64,000 bases of DNA, from positions 33,245 to 97,244 of the forward strand of contig JAPPLB010000050.1 of assembly GCA_028819575.1 (NCBI GenBank), written 5' to 3'. Position numbers and translations under genes: made by a program. The stretch comes from Bryobacterales bacterium (GTDB lineage Bacteria; Acidobacteriota; Terriglobia; Bryobacterales; UBA6623). Shown here one piece after another: positions 41,743 through 50,845 of this stretch. The stretch's first letter is position 1; every line of letters begins with the position of its first letter. The notes beneath the pieces were generated by a model, which made no database searches, had not been told where the DNA came from, and saw only the letters and a program-made list of their open reading frames with translations.

Positions 41743-44529
41743 TTAGTCAGGTGTCGGCGCGGGCCGATCGTCATTCATCAATCGCTCGATGGCGTTGCGC
41801 AAGGCTTGCCGTGTCTCGGTACAGCTCGCTCCGTCGAGCGGCAGAGGATCTCCGATCCGCAGGAAAGCGCTTGCCGATGAGGTCCCGTAAATCGTTGATC
41901 CGTTGCCGCCACCGGCGTAGACGGGAATCAAAGGGCAGCCGGTATCCATAACCGCCTCGATCGGCTCCAATCGAAAACTGCTGCGCTGCGGAGCTGAACC
42001 CACCGGAGAATCAGCCGCGACTACGACCGACGAGCCGCTCGCCAACGCATTTCGAATACACCGCCGCAATCGATCCGAGGTGGAGCCTCGTGCTCCATCG
42101 TCCTCCACGACCAACGACTCCATAAGGAACGCCGCGTTCCAGGTCAATCCTTCCAGCAAGCGGATGTCGCTGATCTGCACAGCTCCTCGGATGTTCTCCA
42201 CGAGCGTCAAAAGCTCGGCACTCGTAGCTCGATTGGTGGCGAACAAAGATGGCGTCACTTCGACCGCTGATCCGTTTCGCTCCACGCACGTACGAATGCC
42301 CCCTACCTCGCGAAGGACTTTGACCGTGTGGCGCACAATGGCCGAAGATCCAGCCCCTGTGGGGGCAAGCCGTGCAATGAATCCGCCCGTTATCGCCACG
42401 CAAGCCGGCAACACCGCGGTTGCTCGGCCGGTAGCGAGATCGTTGGCTTTCCGAAATGCTCGATCGATCGCAGCGCTGAAATGAGAGGCCCACAAGCGCA
42501 CCAGTTGAAACCAAGGTGGGTGCTTCCTCGGCCGCAACTCTCCTTGCTCGTAAAGTCGCTTTGTTTCGTTGCGGCGAATTTTCCCACTCGATGTCTTGGG
42601 AACGGCTTGCGGAGGGACAAGCTCCACAATGTCCGGCGGCAACCCCACTTCCTTGTCAACTTCGCGGGTCACCTCCAACCGCATTCGACGTTGATCCGCC
42701 GAATCACGCGAGCGCGTTTCGGCGACTACCACGAGTCGTTCCGTGCCGCTCGATGGGTCCGTCGACCCGAACGCAGCGACGCAACCACGACGAACTCCTG
42801 CGACGTCGGCAGCGGCCGCTTCAACCTCTTGCGGGATGATATTGTGGCCGGCCTTGATGATGCAGTCCTTGAGTCGCCCGGTGATGTGAACTTCGCCATT
42901 CGCCCAATAGGAGAGGTCGCCGGAATCCATCCACCCATCAGCGTCGACGACCGCAGCCGTCGCATCGGGATTGCGAAAATAGCCGCCTGTCTTCGAGGGG
43001 CCTCGGAAGAGTAACCTCCCTTGCACGCGCTCACCGACATCGCGATTACTTTCGTCGACAATCCGAACTTCGTGTTCCGGAAGTGCCCGGCCGTTCGCCA
43101 CGAAGCGCAGAACGTTTGTCTCGTTGGCCGCCGCCGGAATCACTCTTCCTTCCTTCTCGAACGAAGAGCGGCAGATTCGGTCGATCGCCGGAGGCCGATT
43201 GATCGGAGGAAACGTCAGCGCCACCGACGATTCCGCCAAGCCATAGCAGGGCACGTAACTCTCGGGCCGGAAACCCCATGGCGCGAACCGTTCCGCAAAG
43301 CGCTCCAAAGTGTCCGGCAGGACGGGCTCTCCTGCATTGATCGCTACACGCCAGCGCCTCAGGTCCACGCCGTCCATTGCATCATCCGGTATCTTGCGCG
43401 CGCATAGCTCGTAAGCGAAATTCGGAGCGGGACATAGTGTGCCGCCCGAGTCGCTCAACGCCCACAGCCAACGTTCCGGCCGCGAAAGAAATGCCAGTGG
43501 TGACATCATGGTGATCGGAAACGCAAAGAACACGCTGAAAAGCCAAGACCCGATCAGTCCCATATCGTGATAGAGCGGCAGCCAACTCACCACAGCGTCA
43601 TCCGGTCTCGCCTCGACCGCCCATCCGATGCCTTGTACGTTTGCGAGAACATTCTCGTGTGTGAGCACAACCCCTTTAGGGTTCCCAGTGCTGCCGGACG
43701 TGTACTGAATGAAGAAGGTATCCGCAGGTTCAACCCTTGCATGAGGGGCTCCAGACGCCCGCGACCGTAAAGCGTCCGCCGTCGTAACCTCCCGCAGGCT
43801 CGGAATCCCGAACTGCATCACGTGCGACACCGCTCTTACCGCTTCGAACGAGATCAGAAACCGCACCTCGGCATTGCGCAGAATAAGCGTCTGACGGCGG
43901 ACATACTCCTCGATCTCGTTGGGCCGCGCCGGTGGATAGATCGGTACGGCGATGCCGCCCGCCAGTGCGATGCCCAGGAACGCATAGAAGAAATCCGAGC
44001 ATGTGGGCAGCATTACGGCGACGGCCTCGTTGCGTTTAAGCCCTGACGCAGCCAGTCCGTCCGCGACCTGCTGTGCCTGATCCAGCAAGTGGCCGTACGT
44101 GATCTCCTCGATTTGCCCTCCGTCAAGCAAATGGACCTGTACCCGATCCGGATTTCGCTGTGCTTGCTCGCACAGAACTTCAGTGAAACTTTCCGCCTGC
44201 GTCCAAGGAGGCGGCGCGTCACCCGGCTGGTGGATTGGAGGCCGCTCAGTGTGCCGCGGCTCGTCACTTTCAAAGATCGATCGGACCCATTCCGCCGGCG
44301 TCTCTGCTCTCTGGGCAAGGGTTTCCGGGACGCGAAGACCAAGTCGCTGCTCGGTCCGCACCAGCAGTTCCACGCGCTCCAGACTCCCCAAGCCCAGGTC
44401 GCGGTCAAACGACGAGTCCGGAGCCACTCGGGCAGCGGCCTCATGAGCACCCAACTCCATGAGCAGTTCCTTGACCAGGGAGAGGGTTTCTTGCTCGACC
44501 TGAGAGCGCTCAAGCGTTTCGACAGGCAT
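41743..44529 (-). CDS. ACP - acyl-AMP ligase - PlsC-like acyltransferase fusion
   Basis: This 928-residue protein has three parts. The first is an acyl-carrier domain (about 10-80; DLGLGSLERVEL, Ser the likely phosphopantetheine site). The second is a fatty-acyl-AMP ligase (about 100-690; FFIQYTSGSTGNPKGVVLTH, VPCYGLAESSVALTFP, GWMDSGDLSYW, PKTSSGKIRRNETKRLY). The third is a ~200-residue C-terminal domain shaped like a PlsC acyltransferase whose NHxSxxD motif is eroded to NRATSAE and whose FPEG motif reads DSPVGS. Aas-like activation of fatty acids is likely, with a possibly inactive acyltransferase. It leads the lipid set. Confidence 0.8.
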   Translation of the reverse strand: MPVETLERSQVEQETLSLVKELLMELGAHEAAARVAPDSSFDRDLGLGSLERVELLVRTEQRLGLRVPETLAQRAETPAEWVRSIFESDEPRHTERPPIHQPGDAPPPWTQAESFTEVLCEQAQRNPDRVQVHLLDGGQIEEITYGHLLDQAQQVADGLAASGLKRNEAVAVMLPTCSDFFYAFLGIALAGGIAVPIYPPARPNEIEEYVRRQTLILRNAEVRFLISFEAVRAVSHVMQFGIPSLREVTTADALRSRASGAPHARVEPADTFFIQYTSGSTGNPKGVVLTHENVLANVQGIGWAVEARPDDAVVSWLPLYHDMGLIGSWLFSVFFAFPITMMSPLAFLSRPERWLWALSDSGGTLCPAPNFAYELCARKIPDDAMDGVDLRRWRVAINAGEPVLPDTLERFAERFAPWGFRPESYVPCYGLAESSVALTFPPINRPPAIDRICRSSFEKEGRVIPAAANETNVLRFVANGRALPEHEVRIVDESNRDVGERVQGRLLFRGPSKTGGYFRNPDATAAVVDADGWMDSGDLSYWANGEVHITGRLKDCIIKAGHNIIPQEVEAAAADVAGVRRGCVAAFGSTDPSSGTERLVVVAETRSRDSADQRRMRLEVTREVDKEVGLPPDIVELVPPQAVPKTSSGKIRRNETKRLYEQGELRPRKHPPWFQLVRLWASHFSAAIDRAFRKANDLATGRATAVLPACVAITGGFIARLAPTGAGSSAIVRHTVKVLREVGGIRTCVERNGSAVEVTPSLFATNRATSAELLTLVENIRGAVQISDIRLLEGLTWNAAFLMESLVVEDDGARGSTSDRLRRCIRNALASGSSVVVAADSPVGSAPQRSSFRLEPIEAVMDTGCPLIPVYAGGGNGSTIYGTSSASAFLRIGDPLPLDGASCTETRQALRNAIERLMNDDRPAPTPD

Positions 44530-44911
44530 GATGCTGGGCGGACTTACAGTTTACCGTTGAACTCGACCGTCGGCCCACCGGCCAATCCCCCCACCCGGCA
44601 TACAATCCGCCAACCACCGCCGGTCTCAATTGCCTCGACTCTTGAACCGAGGGGTTCCTGATGCAAGAAGCACTTCTTCTGCACGGTTATCGCATAACGC
44701 AACGCTTACCGTGGGTGCGGCATCCTGGGGCGCACTCTTCCCTGCAACGAGCTGACGGTATAAGAACCGGGACAAAGCAATGCCTTTCCCAGAAAGTTCG
44801 AGCAATCGAGAAATGGGGGAGTTGCTTCAGTCGCCAGATGAGCAGGCCGTTACCGTACACGGAGAAGACGAGGTCATGCACCAAGTTCACACGCCGGCGA
44901 TCGAGGTCACC
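44530..44911. other. Gene-free interval upstream of the lipid set
   Basis: 380 bp between the head of the lipid set and MITE copy F. I see no supported ORF; it presumably carries the promoter for the minus-strand set, but no box stands out. Confidence 0.4.
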
Positions 44912-45096
44912 CAGCCTGCATTTCTTCACCACGCGGCGAGGCGAAGTGCGTGAGAGGGCCGTCAGGACCAGGCGCGCGCCGCTTGGCGCGCGCAGGCGTA
45001 CTTGAACAGTACGTTGAGCACGGCAAGCAAGCGCAACGAAGTCATGGCGGTCGTATCGTGTGCTTCGACCGTCGAGTGGTGAGAAATGCAGGCTAG
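44912..45096 (+). mobile_element. MITE-like element, copy F (short form, full)
   Basis: This is a ~184-bp full copy: CAGCCTGCATTTCTTCACC at the left, the GGCGCGCGCCGCTTGGCGCG hairpin, the CGTACTTGAACAGTACG hairpin, and GTGGTGAGAAATGCAGGCTA at the right. Its right end is 1-2 bp from the reverse TGA stop of the amidase gene. Confidence 0.88.
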
Positions 45097-45097
45097 C

Positions 45098-47236
45098 TCA
45101 GTCCAAACCTGCGGTCGTAATGCTTTTTTCGGAAATGGAGCTCAGCGTGTCGGCATAGGACGAGATGCCCTTGAAAAGCGCCTCTGCCACTTTGTCACGG
45201 TAGGCGCTGGTCTTGAGAAGCTTTTCGTCGGTGGTATTGCTCAGGAAGGAAACTTCGGCCAGCACGGCCGGCATTTTCGCATCCATCAGCACCAGCATCG
45301 GTGCTTTGCGAACGCCCCGGTCGCGCAAGCCTCGTGTCTGCTTGGAAAGAGTGCCGTAAAGCGCCGACTGCACTTTTGAGGCGAATTCGCGAGACTCGGA
45401 AAGATTCTCGTTACGCGTGATCTTGGCCACGAGGTTCTCCAACTCATGAACCGAACGCTCGGCGGCCGCATTCTCGCGAGCCGCCACCGCCATCGCCCAG
45501 GAATCTGTCGTCAGATTGAGGTAATAGGTCTCGATGCCTCGAACGGACCGCTGCCGTGCCGAGTTCGCGTGGATGGAAATGAACAGGTCGGCCTGTGCCT
45601 GATTTGCTATCCGTGTCCGTTCGCGCAGTGGCACGAAGCGGTCATCCGTACGTGTATAGATGACTTCGCTGCCCAGCCGCTCTTCGATCAGGCTGCCCAG
45701 CCGTTGCGCCAAGTCGTTGACCAGATCCTTCTCACGGAGATTACCCGTTCCGATCGTGCCTGTGTCGTGCCCGCCATGACCCGGATCGATCACCACCTTG
45801 CCTACCTTGAGACCCAGTGTCCGGATCAGGTTTCTCGTGCCCGAGCTTGTCGCCTTGGCAGGCTTCGGCGATGGCAGGTCGAGCACAGACGGCAGCGTGC
45901 TTATTTCGGCCGTCGGTTTCGGAGCGGCCGGTGGCACAAGTTTCGCCAGCACGATCTGCTCTTGCCGCGAGCCGAGATCAACCTTCGCTCGCCCGACCGA
46001 CGACTCGGCCACAACCGGAGGCGCCTCTGCCTGCACAGCGCGCTTCGTCAAGATAGGCAGTTCCACACGAACCGGCTCGAATCTCTCTTTCATCGGTCTC
46101 GCCGAGTCCGCTTCTTCCAAGAAAGCCGGGATGATCTCCTCCGACGTTACCTTTGGCCGCCCGGCGAACTCTCCGGTTTCGAGCGGCTCGCTTTCCTGAT
46201 CTATCAACGCGCTATCTTGCGAAACCGGTTGGGCAAGCCCGTCTCTGGGAGTTGGTGAAACCTCCTCCGCTGTATTTACCGAAGCAATCCGATCTGCTTC
46301 GGAGCGCCCTTCGTCTTCGGCCTTGTTTGCCACCTGCGGGACCGACGCCGCAACCGGATTCCCCGCCGGCGCCTCCTGCGGTTTCCGGTGCATCTCGACG
46401 ACCAGCCGCGGCGGGTTGGTGAGCCATGACGTTGTAAAGTTCGGCTGAAAATCAAGGTCAAAAACCACCCGGGCCACTTCGCGATGATTCTGGCCGGCAC
46501 GAACACGCTGCACCAGGCCGTCCTCGATCTTGATCGTCGAAGTGGGACGTAGCGAGGGATCGAGCCGCGCACCGACAAAATCGAAGAACAGCCGCTCAGG
46601 TGCTCGAATGCGTTCGTAACGAATATCAGTCGGGCCGTCCAATTCGATGACGACGCGCGTGTAGTCCTTCTGCGACCAATGCCGTATCCGGCGCAGCACC
46701 GCATGGCGCCCAGTCCGCTGCTCCGTCGAACGAAACTCTACCGGAAGCGGGATCTTCCCTCCCGTTTCCTTGACCGGCGCCGGCTCGGGGGCGGCCTCGT
46801 GCTTCGTGGGAATATCTATTCCCATCCCGCGCAATGAAGCCACCGCCTTTGACCTGAAGGGGCTTTTCAGGAACCGGGAGGCAAGGGCACGGTAAGCGCT
46901 TACGGCCTTGTCGCGGTACGACGGATCTTTGAAGCGCTCGCTCAGTGCCTCATACAGTTCGCCGGTGACGAGCAGGCCATGGTCATTCTTCGGATGTTTC
47001 GGATTTGCTTTGGCAACCTTCTCGAAAGCACCGATCACCAACAAATACTGTTTCGGACCCAACTCGTAAGTGGGAACCGATCGCAGGTCATCGAGCAGCA
47101 GCTCGGCGCGGGAGTACGCAGCGGACACGGGCCCACCCGTCTTCGCGGCGAAGGCAGACAGCGGCGCACAGAGCAGCGCCAGCATTCCCGCCGCCCGGAC
47201 GCAGTCGCCCGGACGTATCTGCCGGAACATCGACAT
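45098..47236 (-). CDS. N-acetylmuramoyl-L-alanine amidase with AMIN domain
   Basis: This 712-residue protein has a signal peptide (AAGMLALLCAPLSAFAA), a helical TPR-like region to about 140, an AMIN domain (about 175-290; HWSQKDYTRVVIELDG, FFDFVGARLDPSL), a low-complexity linker, and a C-terminal Amidase_3 domain with zinc ligands in VVIDPGHGGHDTGTIG, FISIHANSARQ and the Glu of VLAEVSFLSN. It cleaves the stem peptide from murein during cell separation. It lies 10 bp downstream of a lytic transglycosylase gene. Confidence 0.92.
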   Translation of the reverse strand: MSMFRQIRPGDCVRAAGMLALLCAPLSAFAAKTGGPVSAAYSRAELLLDDLRSVPTYELGPKQYLLVIGAFEKVAKANPKHPKNDHGLLVTGELYEALSERFKDPSYRDKAVSAYRALASRFLKSPFRSKAVASLRGMGIDIPTKHEAAPEPAPVKETGGKIPLPVEFRSTEQRTGRHAVLRRIRHWSQKDYTRVVIELDGPTDIRYERIRAPERLFFDFVGARLDPSLRPTSTIKIEDGLVQRVRAGQNHREVARVVFDLDFQPNFTTSWLTNPPRLVVEMHRKPQEAPAGNPVAASVPQVANKAEDEGRSEADRIASVNTAEEVSPTPRDGLAQPVSQDSALIDQESEPLETGEFAGRPKVTSEEIIPAFLEEADSARPMKERFEPVRVELPILTKRAVQAEAPPVVAESSVGRAKVDLGSRQEQIVLAKLVPPAAPKPTAEISTLPSVLDLPSPKPAKATSSGTRNLIRTLGLKVGKVVIDPGHGGHDTGTIGTGNLREKDLVNDLAQRLGSLIEERLGSEVIYTRTDDRFVPLRERTRIANQAQADLFISIHANSARQRSVRGIETYYLNLTTDSWAMAVAARENAAAERSVHELENLVAKITRNENLSESREFASKVQSALYGTLSKQTRGLRDRGVRKAPMLVLMDAKMPAVLAEVSFLSNTTDEKLLKTSAYRDKVAEALFKGISSYADTLSSISEKSITTAGLD

Positions 47237-47246
47237 AACCGGCTCT

Positions 47247-47945
47247 TCAACGCATCTCGAAAACGAGAGTTCCGTCTGGGTCCACGCTAAGAGTTACGTG
47301 ATCCTCTTCGGGAACCTCGTCCGAGATACCACCCAAGGACCCGTACCATCGACGCACGCGGTCGACATAGTCTTCCGTCTCTCGATACGGTGGGACACCG
47401 CCATATCGGTCAACGGCGCCTTCACCGGCGTTATACGCCGCCAAGGCCCGTATGCGATCGCCTTCATACCGGTCCATGAGATGACGGAGATACTTCACTC
47501 CGCCCTCGACATTTTCTGCGGGATCGAAAATGTCTTTTACCCCGAACCGCAACGCGGTTCCGGGCATCAACTGCATCAGCCCGCATGCCCCCTTGACGGA
47601 GACAGCGAACACGTCATAGTTGCTCTCCTGCCGGATCACCGCGTGAATCAAGTCCGTATTCACGTTGTGCCGGAGGCCGGCTTTTTGCACCAGGAAATCA
47701 ATATCTACAACCGTGCGACCTTGGACAACCGTACTCCCTGCTGCGCCAGCCGATCCGCCCGAAGTCTGCGTTGAACGCCGAACCAGCGACGTGACCCTCG
47801 TCAATCGCCCCGTCTCGGCGTCCTCACGAACCTCGTACCGGCGAACCCTGGACGACCCTTGAGACATGCCGCCGGCCCCCAAGATAGAAGGCGCCAGAAG
47901 CAGTAGCCCCAAACTGATCGCCCAATGCTTATAAAACAATATCAT
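47247..47945 (-). CDS. Lytic transglycosylase (SLT domain)
   Basis: This 232-residue exported protein has an N-terminal signal (HWAISLGLLLLAPSILGAGG). The SLT fold has HAVIRQESNYDVFAVS with the catalytic Glu (about 127), GACGLMQLMPGTALRFGV and ALAAYNAGEGAVDRYGG. It cuts glycan strands with 1,6-anhydro products. It forms an operon with the amidase. The gap 47946-48219 upstream shows no gene. Confidence 0.9.
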   Translation of the reverse strand: MILFYKHWAISLGLLLLAPSILGAGGMSQGSSRVRRYEVREDAETGRLTRVTSLVRRSTQTSGGSAGAAGSTVVQGRTVVDIDFLVQKAGLRHNVNTDLIHAVIRQESNYDVFAVSVKGACGLMQLMPGTALRFGVKDIFDPAENVEGGVKYLRHLMDRYEGDRIRALAAYNAGEGAVDRYGGVPPYRETEDYVDRVRRWYGSLGGISDEVPEEDHVTLSVDPDGTLVFEMR

Positions 47946-48219
47946 AGTGAATGTTCTGAAGGCAACCAGTTTCCTTTCAACAGGTTAACCTTCCTTGAGC
48001 CTTCACGGCACGGTTCCGGCGTTCCCGATCCGACAAAATACGCAACATGTCGCGTCCGCCGGCCTGCCATGCCACAACTTGTGGCAACGCTGATCGGAGC
48101 CATCAAGCAACGCATAGTCGTCCCAAATGCAGCTTTAGTGAAAAGACGTTTGACCAACCTGTTTGGACGAATCACTGTCTCGAGACGCTCCGCGCCAAGC
48201 CTTTGTTAGAATCCCCGCC

Positions 48220-49644
48220 ATGAATCGGCTCTTCCCCTTCATCGTCCTGCTCATCCTGTCGGCCTGCGGTGACCGCATCGAAACCATTTCGGAATCACGC
48301 CAAGCCACCGGCGTCAAGATTGGCGAGGTATCCGACACCTCCGCTATTGTCTGGATGCGTGTCACTGAGAAAGCCGAACGCCGCAGTGACGGGATCGAGC
48401 GCCGAGGCCGCGTCCAGCCCCTCGATCCCGAACTGAAGCCCCGTGACCTGGAGGGCAGCGCCCCGGGGGCGCGCGGTCAAGTTCGCCTCCGTTACGGGAT
48501 CTCGGAAGACCTGAGCGACGCGGTCGGGACCGACTGGGTCGTCGTCTCCGCCGAGCGCGACTACACTCATCACTTCCTGCTCACGGGCCTCGAACCGGCC
48601 ACCGTATATCACTACTCAGCCGAAACCGCCGGTCCGGAAGGAGCTCCACTCCACCAACCGCTCAGGGGACGATTCGAAACCGCCCCGCCCGCCGACCAAT
48701 ACGGCGACGTCACGTTCACCGTGATGACGGGCCAGAAGTATGTCTCCGCTGACCATCCTGACGGATACATGTTCTACGACGCCATGGCCGCTCTCGAGCC
48801 GAAATTTCTCGTCCCGACCGGCGACACCGTCTACTACGACAGCGACGACCCACGCGCCACCAACATCGATCTCGCCCGCTATCACTGGCACCGCATGTAC
48901 AGCTACCCGAAGGCGATCTCCTTCCATCTGCAAGTTCCCGGCTACTGGGAAAAGGACGACCATGACACCTTCTTCAACGACGGCTGGCCGAACCAACAGG
49001 TCGATGTCATGGGAACTTTCAATTTTGAAGAAGGCCTGCGGGTCTACCGCGAGCAGCTCCCCATGAGCGAAAAGCACTACCGCACTTTCCGCTGGGGCAA
49101 GGGCCTGCAGGTCTGGTTCACCGAAGGACGTGACTTCCGCTCACCCAACACCGATCCCGACGGACCCGAAAAGACCATCTGGGGAGCCGAACAGAAACGA
49201 TGGCTCAAGGAAACCCTGCTCGCCAGTGATGCCGACTGGAAAATCCTGGTCAGTCCGACTCCCATCGTCGGCCCCGACCGCGAAAACAAGCACGACAATC
49301 ATTCGAACGACAATTTCACCCACGAGGGCGACGAGTTCCGCAGCTTCGTCAAAGAGCACATGCCGGACAACTTCTTCGTCGCCTGTGGAGACCGCCACTG
49401 GCAGTACCACTCGATCCACCCCAAGACCGGGCTCCACGAATTCTCGAGCGGCCCGGCCAGTGACGACCATGCCGGCGGCTCCCCCGGCTTCGACCCCGAA
49501 TACCATCAATTCCACCGCGAGCTCGGAGGCTTCCTGGCCGTCACCGCCAAGCGCGAAGCAGATCAAAGCACCCTGACCTTCCGCTTCCACGCCGTCGACG
49601 GCAATGTCGAGTACGAGTATTCGCGTTCACAACCCGCCAACTGA
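48220..49644 (+). CDS. PhoD-like alkaline phosphatase/phosphodiesterase, lipoprotein
   Basis: This 474-residue protein begins with a lipoprotein signal (LFPFIVLLILSACGD, lipobox LSAC). A Fn3-like N-domain (TGVKIGEVSDTSAIVWMRVT) precedes a calcineurin-like catalytic domain: LVPTGDTVYYDSDDP, ILVSPTPIVGP, HDNHSNDNFTHEGDEF and ACGDRHWQYHS. TAGAAT sits 7 bp before ATG 48220, so the mRNA may be leaderless. MITE copy G follows 11 bp after the stop. Confidence 0.82.
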   Translation: MNRLFPFIVLLILSACGDRIETISESRQATGVKIGEVSDTSAIVWMRVTEKAERRSDGIERRGRVQPLDPELKPRDLEGSAPGARGQVRLRYGISEDLSDAVGTDWVVVSAERDYTHHFLLTGLEPATVYHYSAETAGPEGAPLHQPLRGRFETAPPADQYGDVTFTVMTGQKYVSADHPDGYMFYDAMAALEPKFLVPTGDTVYYDSDDPRATNIDLARYHWHRMYSYPKAISFHLQVPGYWEKDDHDTFFNDGWPNQQVDVMGTFNFEEGLRVYREQLPMSEKHYRTFRWGKGLQVWFTEGRDFRSPNTDPDGPEKTIWGAEQKRWLKETLLASDADWKILVSPTPIVGPDRENKHDNHSNDNFTHEGDEFRSFVKEHMPDNFFVACGDRHWQYHSIHPKTGLHEFSSGPASDDHAGGSPGFDPEYHQFHRELGGFLAVTAKREADQSTLTFRFHAVDGNVEYEYSRSQPAN

Positions 49645-49655
49645 CAGGCTGTCTC

Positions 49656-49838
49656 TAACCTGCATTTCTCACCACCCGACGGTCGAAGCACGCGATAGGA
49701 CCGCCATGACTTCGTTGCGCTTGCTTACCGTGCTCAACGTACTGTTCGAGTACGCCTGCGCGCGCCAAGCGGCTCGCGCCTCGTCCTGACGGCCCTCTCA
49801 CCCACTTCACCTCGCCACGTGGTGAGACATGCAGGCTA
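49656..49838 (-). mobile_element. MITE-like element, copy G (short form, full)
   Basis: This ~183-bp reverse copy reads TAACCTGCATTTCTCACCACCCG at one end and GTGGTGAGACATGCAGGCTA at the other, with TA on both sides. A micro-ORF (49706-49789) is open within it. Confidence 0.88.
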
Positions 49839-49866
49839 AACCCGCAATACAAGTCTTTTGGAATCA

Positions 49867-49955
49867 TGGTGCTGGAGGTGGGGGTCGAACCCACATGCCC
49901 AGTGAAGGGCGCTGGATTTTGAGTCCAGTGCGTCTGCCAGTTCCGCCACTCCAGC
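49867..49955 (-). tRNA. tRNA-Leu (anticodon CAA)
   Basis: In reverse, GCTGGAG pairs with CTCCAGC as the acceptor stem, GGTTCGACCCC forms the T arm, and the anticodon loop CTCAAAA gives CAA. A long variable arm, as expected for tRNA-Leu, lies between, and CCA is encoded (ACCA at 49867-49870). It reads UUG codons. Confidence 0.93.
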
Positions 49956-50148
49956 AGGCCGGCGGCCGTGGCGGCATGGCGCCGCCGCCGCTCACGCTAT
50001 TGTAACGGACGACCAACGGAGCGCCCATGAATGCCAGCGGCAACGCGCCGCGTGTGTGTTCGCCTCGGCCGGATCGAGCTTGCAAGAGGAATCCATTCGC
50101 CCTGTGCTGCGGCCTGGAAGCTGCTGCTACAATGGGGCTTCTTCAGAT

Positions 50149-50330
50149 CAGGCTTCATTTCTCACGACGTGGCGATGCGAAGTGCGTGAGAGGGCCGTCA
50201 GAAAGTAGCGCGAGCCGCTTGGCGCGCGCGGATGCGCTTGACCGTACATCAAGCACGGCAAGCAAGCGCAAGGAAGTCATGGCGGTCCTGTTTCGCGCTT
50301 CGGCTGCCGGCCAGTGAGAGATGCAGGCCA
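50149..50330 (+). mobile_element. MITE-like element, copy H (diverged full copy)
   Basis: GGCTTCATTTCTCACGACGTGG to CAGTGAGAGATGCAGGCC, with core GGCAAGCAAGCGCAAGGAAGTCATGG. It is more diverged than copies F, I and J, and its central hairpin is altered (GACCGTACATCAAGC). Confidence 0.78.
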
Positions 50331-50350
50331 GGCCCAACAAGGTATCCTCG

Positions 50351-50734
50351 ATGCTCCCCGCATTTCTCGTCCCTGAAACAACGATTGATTCCAATGGCAC
50401 AACGGACCCGATCGACCTCGGCGAATCCGCCGGCCATAGGCTCCTGCTGACTCTCGGCATTCTCGATATCGTCGAGCAAGAGAGTTTTGACATTGCCATC
50501 TGGGGCTCAGAGGACGGCGAGGAGTGGGGCGAGAAACCGATTCGCTCCTTCCCTCAGAAATTCTACGCCGGGACTTACCAGATCCTTTGCCCGCTCGATG
50601 CGAGCCCCGAGGTCCGCTACCTGCGCGTCGAGTGGAAAGTCCATCGCTGGGGCGTGGGAGAGACCACGCCGATGTTCAAGTTCTACCTCTTTGCCGAACT
50701 CTTCGCGGCATACGCGCCAAAGAAGACTGCTTGA
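50351..50734 (+). CDS. Hypothetical protein, beta-rich
   Basis: This 127-residue protein from ATG 50351 (MLPAFLVPETTID) has alternating short strands (HRLLLTLGILDIVEQESFDIAIWG, VRYLRVEWKVHRWG) and no signal or membrane segment. It looks like a small beta-sandwich domain of unknown role. The frame opens earlier at 50321, inside the MITE right end. Confidence 0.6.
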   Translation: MLPAFLVPETTIDSNGTTDPIDLGESAGHRLLLTLGILDIVEQESFDIAIWGSEDGEEWGEKPIRSFPQKFYAGTYQILCPLDASPEVRYLRVEWKVHRWGVGETTPMFKFYLFAELFAAYAPKKTA

Positions 50735-50845
50735 CAGTCCGTGGTGAAACCCCGCGCAGCACCGTGAACGGCTTCGCTCAACGTTACTTCACGTTGCAAC
50801 CCGCTACAAGAAGGAGCCATTCCAAGGCGTAGGAGAAAAGCAAAA

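Noticed and set aside
44661..45005. 114-codon plus-strand frame before MITE copy F
   Set aside because: Its second half is repeat sequence and the first half has no recognisable features.
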